Shown here in pieces: positions 1 through 9,645 of a DNA stretch of 64,000 bases. The stretch lies in NCBI GenBank assembly GCA_040437565.1, contig JBDOQK010000019.1, positions 458,488 to 522,487 on the forward strand, given 5' to 3'. The stretch is from Albugo candida (taxonomy: Eukaryota > Oomycota > Peronosporomycetes > Albuginales). The first letter of the stretch is position 1; the number at the start of each line of letters is the position of its first letter. Below the pieces are notes generated by a model. The model had not been told where the DNA came from. It did not search any database and saw only the letters and a program-made list of their open reading frames with translations. A program made the translations under genes and the position numbers.

Positions 1-560
1 AACGCGGATCACGATCAGCGTTTGTCCGTGTTGCATTTGTCCTCGAGACGCGAGATGTGGTCGATGCCGTGTCTGTTCGCTGTGTGTTCTCTCGCGCCGT
101 TCGTGTCGTTGTTGGTGCTGATGCTGGTGTTGTTCGAGCCGCGCGCTGTCGCGTTGGTGCCCGCGCGGACGTCTCTTTTGCATCGGCTCGCACCACATAC
201 CCCCCGCCGACACGCTTCATCATCGAAGGTGTCAAATTCCTTGCTGGTCTTACCATATTCGTTGTCGCAGTCTGTCGCATTCGCTGCATTCGTAAAATGA
301 TTAGTTGACTTGGAACGAGTATGAAATGAGAAAAGCAGTACGTACACATATTCCCCTGACCTCGCAAGTCTCTTAGCATGCTGCTGCACGCTGATTGGAG
401 ACATTACCTCATGGTACACGCCGGATCCCGAGGGAACGGAGTCGATATCGGCGTTGGCGCATTGGATCATCGATAGGTGTATTTCATTTTGAGTGTTCTT
501 TTGCATTGAGTGATCGATGCGAAGGACACACAGAATGGCATACACCCATCGATATGTGCC
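1..560 (-). pseudogene. Thr/Arg-rich coiled-coil gene family, copy A (5' part, runs off the window)
   Basis: Minus-strand reading from about 560 to the window edge. An upstream part containing SPISVQQHAKRLARSG is followed by an intron at about 284-345 (donor GTACGTACTG, branch-like CTAAT, acceptor TTTACGAATGCAG). A Thr/Ala/Arg-rich second exon follows (MKRVGGGYVVRA, then TRQRAARTTPAS). The same two-exon arrangement, intron and reading frame recur at 8.3-8.86 kb (copy B), so two independent copies support it. I do not recognise the family. It could be a host multicopy gene or an ORF of a mobile element. Copy A continues left of base 1, so its coiled-coil part is not visible. What is seen is the frame and intron; the gene status is inference. 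Confidence 0.45.
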
Positions 561-970
561 ACTGATGCATTTTGAGATTGGCGCCGCTATTTTTAGATAA
601 TGCGGCGGCGCGATGTACCGTGTATCCTAAAATCGGCGGCGGCACGCACATGCAAATGCTTTGTAAATGGACCTACTGTATTGATGTATAGTGTGTTAAA
701 ATGTAATGGAGGTAAATTTTTATTTTAGTTATGTAACACGGTTAGAATGACACAAGGAANNNNNNNNNNNNNNNNNNNNNNNNNNNNNNNNNNNNNNNNN
801 NNNNNNNNNNNNNNNNNNNNNNNNNNNNNNNNNNNNNNNNNNNNNNNNNNNNNNNNNNNTTTTCACCGAAAAGATCAAACGGAGTCAGTCGCGCATCAAA
901 GAAAAGGCATTTTTATCGTGTGGTCGACGACCCTGAGCTTCAAAGCGCACTTAATGATTACAGTCTGACA
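560..970. other. Upstream region of copy A, with a 100-N gap (760-859)
   Basis: A GC-rich stretch (GGCGGCGGCACG) and the segment TGTATTGATGTATAG...TGTAACACGGTTAGAATGACACAAGG are shared with copy B at about 8.87-9.0 and 9.65-9.72 kb. Copy A has no insertion where copy B carries the MITE, so this is a related empty site. No gene was recognised. Confidence 0.5.
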
Positions 971-1230
971 CGAGAATGTTCGAGCCCAACAAAGATGACG
1001 TACGAAAGTGGAAGAGATCGAACCGGCGATCCATCAGAGAAGCGATGATGCAGTGGTGAATACTCCCTCAGTCACCCCGTTGAAGTCTCCGCCTCGGATA
1101 GATCAAACTCAATGAATCAAGCAAACTGAAGCAGTATCTCATCAATGAGTATGACAAATTGGTGCAGAAACGTACAGCTCTTTGCGCAATAGACGACTTC
1201 AACGCGCTATGACTGACAATTTCCTTCATG
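970..1230 (+). other. Possible exons of a small unrecognised plus-strand gene
   Basis: Two short open stretches on the plus strand read EPNKDDVRKWKRSNRRSIRE and, after about 50 nt, IKLNESSKLKQYLINEYDKL...IDDFNAL followed by a stop at about 1210. They would converge on the glutaredoxin gene. No GT-AG pair that I tried joins them cleanly in frame. The IKL.ES..L segment faintly recalls ENY2/Sus1 but is too short to claim. This may be a real small gene with damaged or unusual splicing. Confidence 0.2.
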
Positions 1231-1250
1231 TTCGGCATTTTCCGTCTCAA

Positions 1251-2007
1251 TTAAGCAATCACTTTGGCTTTCTGCAGACGATGCTTTAACTCTCCCGAGT
1301 CGGACATTTTCTGAGTCATATCGGCTCCTCCGATGGATTTTTGCTGAATGAATACATTTGGGACAGTATTTTGATGCGTCAAATGCAAAAGGTACTCCTG
1401 AATTGCCATCCCGTCGGGTCTCAAGTCCAATTCGACCACAAAAGGAGTCGCACCCAAATCTGCCAGCAGCTTTTTTGCTTTTTTGCAATTTGGGCAGTAC
1501 GACTTGCTGAAGACGATCAGAGAATGCTTTCTTATAGCTGTTGAAGCGAACTATTCCGCAAGTGCACCAGAAGCTTCCAATAGCTTAGTCAGTGATCCAT
1601 CCCGCTGCTTTTCTTCCGTNNNNNNNNNNNNNNNNNNNNNNNNNNNNNNNNNNNNNNNNNNNNNNNNNNNNNNNNNNNNNNNNNNNNNNNNNNNNNNNNN
1701 NNNNNNNNNNNNNNNNNNNCTTCTCTGTGGTAAATTGTGTCATAGTTTTATTGTAAAATTTTTCATTCAGCGTGCGTGAGAGCCAAAAAGGGTGCGTGAA
1801 TTGCACAAAATGGATCCATGTCACCAACACAGAAATGAGCACCAGTGCAAGGAATAGAATGCGAACGAAGCCAAAGCGGGATATGCGACGGGTAGAAGAG
1901 AGAAAAGTACTTGTGAACCCATTATGATACCGATTCTCGCCACCTGCAAAAGCTTCGCCCTTATTCAAATTCGCAGCGTCGCGAGGACGGCGATACGCTG
2001 ATGCCAT
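1251..2007 (-). CDS. Membrane-anchored glutaredoxin (type II, CPNC active site)
   Basis: A GSH-dependent thiol oxidoreductase domain lies behind a membrane anchor. The ATG at 2007 starts a basic N-terminus (MASAYRRPRDAA) and a hydrophobic segment at about residues 48-66 (FVRILFLALVLISVLVTW), giving type II topology. A 100-N gap (1620-1719) follows. The glutaredoxin domain begins near 1540 with VFSKSYCPNCKKAKKLL (active site CPNC) and continues with the substrate-binding TVPNVFIQ loop and the GG of IGGADM, ending in HRLQKAKVIA and a stop near 1253. An in-frame TAG lies shortly before the domain, between ...SGALAE and FASTAIRKHS. A 30-nt GT...AG segment (GTGCACTTGCGG to TTCAACAG) covers it and would restore frame as EASAIRKHS. 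Whether this is a micro-intron, a real stop or an assembly error is open. The family assignment is secure; the complete protein is not. Confidence 0.8.
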
Positions 2008-2066
2008 CGAGTGAGTACAGTGGCTTTCTTATTGATAGACTTATCAAAATTGATCATTTGGTGTAG

Positions 2067-2440
2067 CTATGCATTCCCGACGTGAAGATGGCTATGGTCG
2101 TAAAACTGCTTTGTGCTGGCGTTTTTTGGGNNNNNNNNNNNNNNNNNNNNNNNNNNNNNNNNNNNNNNNNNNNNNNNNNNNNNNNNNNNNNNNNNNNNNN
2201 NNNNNNNNNNNNNNNNNNNNNNNNNNNNNNGTCATCATTTGTTTTCCTTTAAATCGTGGATCTTTTCCTGTGTTCAATACAAACGTCAGAGAAAAATTCA
2301 AGTCATGCGAATATCAGTAACCTCACCATCAAGCTTATGAGAATCCTTGTACGGGTCCCCGATGGCCAAATAGCTCGGCGCGATATTTTTATTAAGAGTC
2401 TTGGATGAGTACATTTCGATGTGTGAAGTCAATTTGGCCC
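2067..2440 (-). CDS. Possible CFAP96 (C4orf47)-like ciliary protein, 3' exons, gap-damaged
   Basis: A minus-strand exon starts after a CTTTCAG acceptor at about 2440 and reads SYLAIGDPYKDSHKLDG. A GTGAGG...ACACAG intron of about 60 nt joins in frame to KDPRFKGKQMM. A 100-N gap (2131-2230) follows, then PKNASTKQFYDHSHLHVGNA and a stop at about 2067. The arrangement (Y.(A/T)IGD.Y, then a short basic run and GKQ) resembles the N-terminus of CFAP96/C4orf47, where a comparable YITVGDKY motif precedes KNKQM. That resemblance is from memory and short, so the call is tentative. Upstream coding exons are not resolved; a neighbouring minus-strand ORF ends at 2539. A ciliary protein would fit with the dynein gene nearby. 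Confidence 0.35.
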
Positions 2441-2538
2441 CTGAAAGATTGAATGCGATTGGTTCTATTATTTTATTAATGTTCTGTACGGAAATAGCAA
2501 CTGTAGGCTCTAAATAGATACATTGCATGCACGTCTTG

Positions 2539-2958
2539 TTAATGCGCCAGAGTTACAGGATCTTTTTCTTGAAATCCCCAGGGACGTCCTCGCTTGTGCA
2601 CGAGCTCATATCGAGTACGATCGACTTTGTGTAATTCAGGACAAATTACAGAGCCATCCCGATTTTCACACACAACGCAGTGCCATGGAGTCCTTGGAGT
2701 TCCATCACGCACTNNNNNNNNNNNNNNNNNNNNNNNNNNNNNNNNNNNNNNNNNNNNNNNNNNNNNNNNNNNNNNNNNNNNNNNNNNNNNNNNNNNNNNN
2801 NNNNNNNNNNNNNGGACTGAAAATTTCGCGAGGAATTCGTTGCACACTCGATTCGTCTCAGTGTCGTCTCTTGCTCGAATTACGTTCTCACAATGCTCAG
2901 GATGGTCTGGCTCCCACGAAGCTGGATGCGATGGGTACACGCCGAGAAAAGAGTTCAT
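2539..2958 (-). CDS. Hypothetical Cys-containing protein, interrupted by a gap
   Basis: Open from an ATG at 2958 to a stop at 2539 except for the 100-N gap at 2714-2813. The N-terminal part reads MNSFLGVYPSHPASWEPDH and contains HCENVIRARDD. The part after the gap contains WHCVVCENRDGSVICPE (a CxxC plus a further Cys, possibly metal binding) and ends EKDPVTLAH. I recognise no family. Continuous frame on both sides of the gap, a sensible start and dense conserved-looking residues (W, C, P, H) suggest a real gene. The gap size is a placeholder, so apparent frame continuity across it is not evidence. Confidence 0.4.
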   Translation of the reverse strand: MNSFLGVYPSHPASWEPDHPEHCENVIRARDDTETNRVCNEFLAKFSVXXXXXXXXXXXXXXXXXXXXXXXXXXXXXXXXXXVRDGTPRTPWHCVVCENRDGSVICPELHKVDRTRYELVHKRGRPWGFQEKDPVTLAH

Positions 2959-3096
2959 TGATCAATTGCTCTTGCGCTCATCGGTAAGAACGAAAATGAG
3001 GAGCAATTTGTGCGCACTTTTGTACTCAGAATGAGTTCCCGCATGATTGTGGATTGGCCACACAAACGCCAAATGCGTGATAATTTATTAGCTAAT

Positions 3097-3432
3097 TTTT
3101 TCTTTGCAGCTGCACATACGCAGGAATCTCACATTTTTCTCACATTACCTAATTGAAAGAGCGTGTTTGATCAGTCTGATCGCTTAAAATCATCCAGAAA
3201 ATCCATGCAGCTATNNNNNNNNNNNNNNNNNNNNNNNNNNNNNNNNNNNNNNNNNNNNNNNNNNNNNNNNNNNNNNNNNNNNNNNNNNNNNNNNNNNNNN
3301 NNNNNNNNNNNNNNTTTTTCTTTGCAGCTGCACATACGCAGGAATCTCACATTTTTCTCACATTACCTAATTGAAAGAGCGTGTTTGATCAGTCTGATCG
3401 CTTAAAATCATCCAGAAAATCCATGCAGCTAT
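3097..3432. other. False duplication around the gap at 3215-3314 (118 bp)
   Basis: Bases 3097-3214 (TTTTCTTTGCAGCTGC to CCATGCAGCTAT) recur exactly at 3315-3432, on the other side of a 100-N placeholder. This is the signature of overlapping contig ends that were not merged. Confidence 0.9.
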
Positions 3433-3582
3433 TAGTCCATCAGTTTAAGTGATTTGTTGCACACTTTGCACACATCTGTGTCACTTTTGAATTGTAGATG
3501 TGATTTCGATAAGACATAAAAGGTTCATGGTGTCCAAGAGATAAGTATTTCTCACGCTCTATTTGCCAAGATGATAACTTAT

Positions 3583-5131
3583 TCAGGCGCGAGCGACACC
3601 CAACAGTAAACTCGACTGATAGCCGCTCTCATACGCGAGCACATGTAACCCGATGACATCNNNNNNNNNNNNNNNNNNNNNNNNNNNNNNNNNNNNNNNN
3701 NNNNNNNNNNNNNNNNNNNNNNNNNNNNNNNNNNNNNNNNNNNNNNNNNNNNNNNNNNNNATCTGTATTTTGCTCAAAACCTTTTTCGAAAGTCCAGTCG
3801 TAGACTTTCCCATCCGCTACAAGTGATTTCATGTTAGTTTTGTAAAGATACAGTTTTTGGTGCGTCATACTTGTGATAAAAGAGGTTTTGTGGACTCCTT
3901 TTCCGAGTTTACAGACATCTTTCATTGACGGTAAGTTGCCTTCCGCGCTTACTTCGAAAGGAACACTGTGGGAAGTCGACGCGACCCGCATCATAAGATC
4001 TGGATGCCGCTGAGCTGTCGGAGTTCGACCAAGGATCCATGTATTTCCATCTTCTGCATACGAATTGAGCAAGTTTGTACGATTCGGAGTGATTGCTAAC
4101 CTGTTATAAATGCTGTGTGGAAATGACTACTTTCCATTTGGGTTATTCGTTCAAGTGTCGATACTTTTCGCGGTGTAAACTGATCGATGCTTTCATAATT
4201 CGTCTCAATAGCTTTCCCCATACAAAAAGCTCGCCCTTTGCTGTCACAAAATTAATATTGGGATAGTTAGTCACGAGCATACATTCACGTACCCGTCAGA
4301 GCGCAAGAGGTATTGAATCCAGCACTTATTTTGGCAACGCGTTCATTCTGTAGTGCGATTACTTGCTGAGGACGCTTTGTGTTCGCTGTTCCGTAGCCCA
4401 ATTGTCCACGTTCTCCTTTTCCCCATGTATATACTGCNNNNNNNNNNNNNNNNNNNNNNNNNNNNNNNNNNNNNNNNNNNNNNNNNNNNNNNNNNNNNNN
4501 NNNNNNNNNNNNNNNNNNNNNNNNNNNNNNNNNNNNNCAGTTGAATAGACTTTACCGGATTTTGTCAAAATGAGTGATAATGCGGTGGAGCAAAATATTC
4601 TCTTAATGCTTTCATCATCTTTCAGCTCAATTCGACCTGGTTCCAAGGTGTCAATGCTCATGCGTTTAGTGAACCCATTGATGGAATGGACTAACCATGG
4701 AGCAATTCGATGCATGTTTGTGGCTCTTAATACGTCTCTGAATGAATGTGATCGGCCAAATAAGTAACCATCTCCGTTTTCCGTAACAAAGCCTGCATGA
4801 CCCCTACCATTTGTTTAGTTCAGTGTCACATTCTCATCATTTTCAAGCGTTGTAGAGACTACCATTCCGAAGAAATGCTTTTGATGCTTGTGTCTTCCAT
4901 TATTGCTGTCGGGGCTTGTAGATCATCATAAGTGGAGGTACCCAGGGATCCTAAGAATTCCTTTCCGTAGGAATAAACGGAAGCAGTGCCACGATTTTGA
5001 GTTGAAAAATGATGCACAAAAGGTATTGAATACACGGCAGTAATTGAGGGAGCTTTAGGAGCCGTATTGCCTCTTTTCACCAATGATAATCGATACTTGA
5101 GCGCACTATAAGCACCGAATTTTGCTGGCAT
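3583..5131 (-). CDS. RCC1-repeat protein (RCC1L-like), multi-exon, two gaps
   Basis: A beta-propeller protein of the RCC1 family. The likely start is the ATG at 5131 (MPAKFGAYSALKYRLSLVKR), a basic, serine-containing N-terminus compatible with mitochondrial import, as in RCC1L. The first repeat contains SVYSYGKEFLGSLG. Further exons contain FCSTALSLILTKSGKVYS and, beyond the gap at 4438-4537, AVYTWGKGERGQLGYG, a textbook RCC1 blade. Next are KISAGFNTSCALT, DVCKLGKG and DGKVYDWTFEKG, then the gap at 3661-3760 and a C-terminus ending SLLLGVARA at 3583. Introns are short and not all boundaries could be fixed. A SINE sits directly upstream of the start (5151-5345). Family assignment is secure. 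Whether it acts in mitochondria or as a Ran/Rab exchange factor is inference. Confidence 0.75.
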
Positions 5132-5150
5132 TTCCACCAGATCAGCGATC

Positions 5151-5345
5151 TCTGCTGGAGGTCGTTGGTTCGATCCCCGGCAGTGTGGGAAGCGGTGTGA
5201 GCCCACCCAAGCAATAAGCTTGGAAAATATATGCCTCCCTAGGTTTGAAGTCAGACTTGAGTGATATTCACACGGTCACGGGCTCATGATAGGATAAGGA
5301 AGGTAGTTAAAGAACCAGATAAAACAGTGTAATGAAATCCTTGAA
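5151..5345 (+). mobile_element. 5'-truncated tRNA-derived SINE with 15-bp target duplication
   Basis: A perfect 15-bp direct repeat, ACCAGATCAGCGATC, lies at 5136-5150 and 5346-5360. Between them are 195 bp starting TCTGCTGGAGGTCGTTGG, which contains GGTTCGATCCCC, a match to the tRNA B box (pol III internal promoter). No clear A box precedes it, so the copy looks 5'-truncated. The 3' end is ...GAAATCCTTGAA, with no poly-A tail. Insertion was just 5' of the RCC1-gene ATG, so it may form part of its leader or promoter. Confidence 0.75.
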
Positions 5346-5519
5346 ACCAGATCAGCGATCCTAAAGCAAGGTGCTACCTCAACTCTACTCTACTGCAACT
5401 ACACTAGGACATACGAAGTACGCATAAATGCGAGGAGCCTCCAAAGGATGAGTTCAAAGTATATAGTAATTTAGCAGAATAGGTTATATTAATTACAATT
5501 ATGGGTTAATACTGGACCT

Positions 5520-5770
5520 AGTTGCAGCTGAAAGCTACTTGATGCACCACCAGCTTCATTTCCAAACCCGCATGATTGCGTAATGACGTGATGAGGTCAT
5601 TGCAAAGATGCAAAGGATATCTATGGAATCTCGAACAATGACGTAATGGGGTCATTGAAAAGATGCATATGATGTCCACGGAATCTCGCTGCACTAGCAG
5701 TCCTTGAGTTTCAGTTCCAGCATGTTCACCTGCATCCTCAATCACTTGATGAGGTCAATGGTGGGATGCG
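5520..5770 (-). repeat. Degenerate tandem units at the 3' side of coiled-coil copy B
   Basis: Units ATGACGTGATGAGGTCATTG (about 5582), ATGACGTAATGGGGTCATTG (about 5638) and TCACTTGATGAGGTCAATGG (about 5742) follow one another, each trailed by a related ...GATG(C/T)...GGAATCTCG segment. The first two are 56 bp apart. The stretch 5360-5520 to the left shows nothing recognisable. Confidence 0.5.
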
Positions 5771-6279
5771 CTTGATGTTCACACGCTGCTGCTCTTCGAT
5801 AGAAGTTGGCAGTTCCAGCTGCTTCGGTTGTGACTGCACCTGTTGAATGGAGTTCTTTGCCCGCTTTGACCGCGTTCAAGAATGCCAGCTGAGTCTCCAT
5901 ACAATGCCTGAAGTCTTTAAGTTTTAATCTTGACTTAAGCGCTTCCGTTTCCAGCTCCATCTTTTCCTTCATCGTATCCTTCATCTTGATTTCATCCTCT
6001 TCGTGCTGTAATCGGTACAAGCGCTCCCTCTATTTGCTTTGGTTTCCGGTGGCCGTTGTTTGAGATCCAGTTGAGACGAATGTCTTGGTACCACGCGTCT
6101 TCTACATATTTTCCACTTTTGTTTGTTCCGCTTCCATAAGAACCTTCAGATCGTGGATCATTATCTTTGACTTTCGCAAATCCAACTTGAGCTCCTTGTG
6201 TCGATCTGTAAGCTGGTTTAATTGAGATTCATCTTCTTCGTGCACCTTCACCGCAGCATCTAGCTTGCTTTGACACATA

Positions 6280-6534
6280 TGTTAAAAGATGCGTAGTGCT
6301 CAGCAGGTAACAAATTGAAAACTGAAATATATTTAGGTCTTTAGTTCGCAAACGCTCTTGCTACTCTAAGCCTACTGCTTTCTTCGACTATACCTTGACA
6401 GTTTCCATACCGCGCATTAATAATCGTATAGTCGCGCATTAGAAATCGTCTGGCCGGCGCGTTGATAATTCTGTGCCGTTACCAACATGCATCGTGCGAT
6501 AGCGTAACTTGACAAAATACACCCTTCTTCAACA
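6280..6534 (-). repeat. LTR, lower-coordinate copy
   Basis: 255 bp, TGTTAAAAGATGCG to CTTCTTCAACA; directly repeated at 7705-7951. ACATA lies immediately outside. Confidence 0.88.
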
Positions 6535-7704
6535 CTCCTCCTCGCGATCGCATCATCGGCACCTTAGCTAGTGTAAACCCACCAGCTGTCGCAGCTTGGC
6601 GAGCTTGTGCTTGTCTACTGCCTTGGTCAATANNNNNNNNNNNNNNNNNNNNNNNNNNNNNNNNNNNNNNNNNNNNNNNNNNNNNNNNNNNNNNNNNNNN
6701 NNNNNNNNNNNNNNNNNNNNNNNNNNNNNNNNCCTGGCCATTAGTATCGTGTGAAGCTCAGTCGCCGCATAGTGCACAATGTTATCCAGCACTTGCGCGT
6801 CAGCGCCGCCACATGAATCGCTCACCGCCACCAAGTAAAGGTAATGCTTGGGCTAGATTCTATTTGGATCCTTCTTTGCTGTAAAAAGCTCCATCAACTG
6901 GGATGCTGCGATACTTGTCTTGAATGTCTCATGAAGACGCTCCATAACGTGAGCAAGTGCTGGTGTCTGATACCACCATGTCTCGACCGGCTGGTTGTAG
7001 GAGCGCTCGGCCGTACCTCTAAGGTAGTGGCCAAGCAGATCAGTCTATACGTCTTCGAACCAGTCGAAACCACATGCCGCTTGAGCGTACTGGCCCTGAC
7101 GCATTTATGTCCTTCCCCAGTCCAGAAAACCGGAGCCTAAGCCTCGATACAGCTCGGAGCCATCGCATTTTCGGTAGCCAATCTTCTTTGACCCTCGTCT
7201 GGAGCTCTCATTGCTTGCTGTGCATCTGGTTTCATTCGGTGCGCATAATACATGTCTGAATACGGCGCACGCACAGGTTTTGCAGCTTGTGGTGCCCGCC
7301 ATCCTGGCTGCCCCGCGTTCCGGGCAGCTCCTTTTTGGGATGCACTTGTGCGCTCTTGCCCAGTTCTTGGACGCATCGACGAGCGACCTAGCGAGTCGAT
7401 GTTCATTGGTGTACCACCGCGACAGTTGGCAGCTGCAGAGCGAAACATCCCCGATTCAATGGCCGCAATCATGCGTTCGTCTTCATCGCGTTTTAGCTAC
7501 GAGACCTCCGTCTGCGTCATTCGTGCATGCAGGTCGACGAGGGCTGCGAGAATTCTGTTGTTGACGTCATCCCTCCTTTCGTGGACCGTCGTTTCACCTT
7601 AAACTACCGCTGGAGACGCCGTGGCCTTTTCGTGGCCGGCGCCAATGCTGACTGGAGTTGGTGCGCTTGGCGCGCCGTTGGAATCAGTCATTGGGCTTAC
7701 AACC

Positions 7705-7951
7705 TGTTAAAAGAAAGCGTAGTGCTCAGCAGGTAACAAATTGGATATCGAAATACATTTAGGTCCTTAGTTCGCAAACGCTCTTGCTACTCCAAGCCTA
7801 CTGCTTTCTTTGATTATACCTTGACAGTTTTCAATACCGCGCATTACTTATCGTAGTCAAATCGCCTGGCCGGTGCGTCGGTAATCCTGTGCCGTTACCA
7901 GCATGCATCGTGCGATAGCGTAGCTTGACAACAGTACACCCTTCTTCAACA
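7705..7951 (-). repeat. LTR, higher-coordinate copy (5' LTR of the minus-strand element)
   Basis: 247 bp with the same ends as the copy at 6280-6534. It is followed outside by ACATA, completing the target duplication. Confidence 0.88.
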
Positions 7952-8993
7952 ACATAATGTTGCGTTGTCGACTAGCGTCCGACCTTTTTTCGAGCTCTTC
8001 GACATCCGTCTTGAGCTTGCACACTTATTCAGTGGCATCTTAAAACTGAGTCGTTTTATCCATCAATAAGCGAGACAGCTGAGCTTTGTCTTCCTTTAGC
8101 CGTGCATTGTCGTCCTTCACAAGCGCAATATCTTCCTTAAGCTGCGCATTTCTATCTTCAGACGTGCATTCTCATCAGACGCTGTTGAGTTGTCATAGTT
8201 GGTCCTGGACTGGCGACGATAGCACGGGTCGTCGTTGGTGCTACATCCACAGCCGCACCCATCCTACGGACGGAATCATTGCCACGAGTCATCACCGGAG
8301 ATGCTCGTCGTGTTGTAGTATCCCGTGTTGCATTTGTCCCGGAAACACGAGCCGTGACGATGTTGTTTCTGGTCGTTGCGTTTTCGCTCGTGCCATTCCT
8401 GTCGTTGTTGTTGTTGTTGGCGCTGGTGTTGGTCGAGCCGCGCGCTGTCGTGCTGGTGTCCGCGCTGACATCTCTGTTGTATGCGCTCGTCGCACATAAC
8501 CACCGCCGACACGCTTCATCGCCGACGGTGTCCTATTCCTCGCTGGTGTAACCATATTCGTTGTCCCAGTCTGTCGCACTCTCTGCATTCGTAAAATAGT
8601 TAGTTGACTTAGAACGAGTATGAATGAGAAAAGCGGTACGTACACATATTGCCCTGACCTCCCAAGTCTCTTAGCATGATGCTGCATGCTGATTGGAGAC
8701 ATTCCTATAAATAAGGCCGCGACATTCGAGGGATTGAAGTCAAAATGGGCCCATGAGATGAAATTCATCGATAGATACATTTCATTTTGTCTGTCTTTTG
8801 CAATTAGTAATTGATGCAAAGGACACACAAAATGAGATATATCGGTCGAAAACGGCAACTAGTGCATTGATCCATGCGGTGGTGCTATTTTTATAACTGG
8901 CGACGGACGTACCGTGCCTTCCAAAAGTAGCGGCGGCGGACATGCTAGTTGTATTGCACATAGGCATGTTGTATTGATGTAGGGTTTGCAGAA

Positions 8994-9645
8994 GGGAGCC
9001 GCTATGGCCACAGACATTAATTCTCCGGCCTCAGACAATTGATCTAACCAATCACAGCTCACAAAATTTAATTGTTGCTAAGTACGCTAGCCAATCAGGT
9101 CACTTGCCTACTTTTGTACACGAGCTCATTCTGTTTCTTACGCTGTTTTTGTTGTATTGTTCTAGCGTAGGTACGTTTTTTTCTGATATCTGTACATGGT
9201 AGGTTAATAGTAGAGACTAAAGACTAGGATGTTGGAAAGGTGGCTGTTGCTGTTGAGAAAAATAAAAAATCGTTTTTTGAAAAGTTATTTATTGTTGGTT
9301 GATATAAATTCTATTTTTAGAATTAAAAGTATCTAGTAATATAAGTACAACAGCATGGCTTCGCGCCGGTTGCCACTGGACATAGAGCTTTTTCTACAGG
9401 TAGGAAAAAAGGGATATTATAAACTAACCTGTTCAAATACTTTCGGAAGGTTGTAATATGAGATCTTCCGGTTGATATGTTGAAAATGTCACCAGGTGGG
9501 GTTGGCTGCGCAAAAGATATAATTTTCATTTGCTGCTTCGCCAGTTCTGGCGTACTTAGCAACAATATAATTTTGTGAGCTGTGATTGGTTAGATCAATT
9601 GTCTGTGGCCGTAGTATTAATGTCTGTAGTCATAGCGCGGCTACC
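8994..9645. mobile_element. MULE-type MITE with about 90-bp terminal inverted repeats
   Basis: The left end GGGAGCCGCTATGGCCACAG...CAATTGATCTAACC...CACAAAATT is repeated in inverse at the right end (reverse complement GGTAGCCGCGCTATGACTAC, then the same core). The inverted repeats extend about 90 bp. The flanks TTTGCAGAA (8985-8993) and TTTGTAGAA (9646-9654) form a 9-bp target duplication with one mismatch, typical of Mutator-like elements. The core (about 9100-9550) has no convincing coding sequence. The corresponding position in copy A at about 690 bp is uninterrupted, confirming insertion into copy B's upstream region. One terminal sequence of the family recurs at 49212. Confidence 0.85.

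Larger units (their letters stand above)
6280..7951 (-). mobile_element. LTR retrotransposon fossil, non-autonomous, both LTRs and TSD preserved
   Basis: Direct repeats at 6280-6534 (255 bp) and 7705-7951 (247 bp) both start TGTTAAAAG and end CTTCTTCAACA, with canonical TG...CA ends. They are flanked by a perfect 5-bp target duplication, ACATA, at 6275-6279 and 7952-7956. Orientation is minus: next to the right LTR a gag-like start (MTDSNGAPSAPTPVS) reads towards lower coordinates, and the interior encodes further gag-like basic sequence. The interior is only about 1.17 kb including a 100-N gap, so there is no room for pol. It is either a gag-only or deleted derivative and is clearly broken. 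The two LTRs are roughly 90% identical by eye, so the insertion is not recent. It lies inside coiled-coil copy B. A solo LTR of the same family lies at 52931-53186. Confidence 0.85.
5740..8858 (-). pseudogene. Thr-rich coiled-coil gene family, copy B, broken and split by an LTR element
   Basis: Minus-strand gene remnant homologous to copy A. From about 8858 it shows SPISMQHHAKRLGRSG, an intron at about 8583-8643 (donor GTACGTACCG, CTAAC branch site, acceptor TTTTACGAATGCAG), then a Thr/Pro/Arg-rich exon (MKRVGGGYVRRAHTTEM, QRAARPTPAPTTTTTT). Further on the heptad-rich part reads ENARLK, LVKDDNARLKEDKAQL, then TDVEELEKRSDASRQRN just before the LTR insertion at 7956. Coding resumes beyond 6275 with SKLDAAVKVHEEDESQLNQL and a Glu/Lys-rich coiled coil (EEDEIKMKDTMKEKMELE) to about 5740. 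The frame is broken in several places. Two copies sharing an intron position argue for an expressed ancestral gene. The function is unknown and a mobile-element origin cannot be excluded. Confidence 0.5.

Noticed and set aside
970-1230. ENY2/Sus1-like gene
   Set aside because: Similarity limited to about eight residues and the exons do not join in frame.
5160-5200. Possible tRNA gene (GGTTCGATCCCC B box)
   Set aside because: No A box, no acceptor stem pairing, and the sequence lies inside a unit bounded by a 15-bp target duplication: a SINE.
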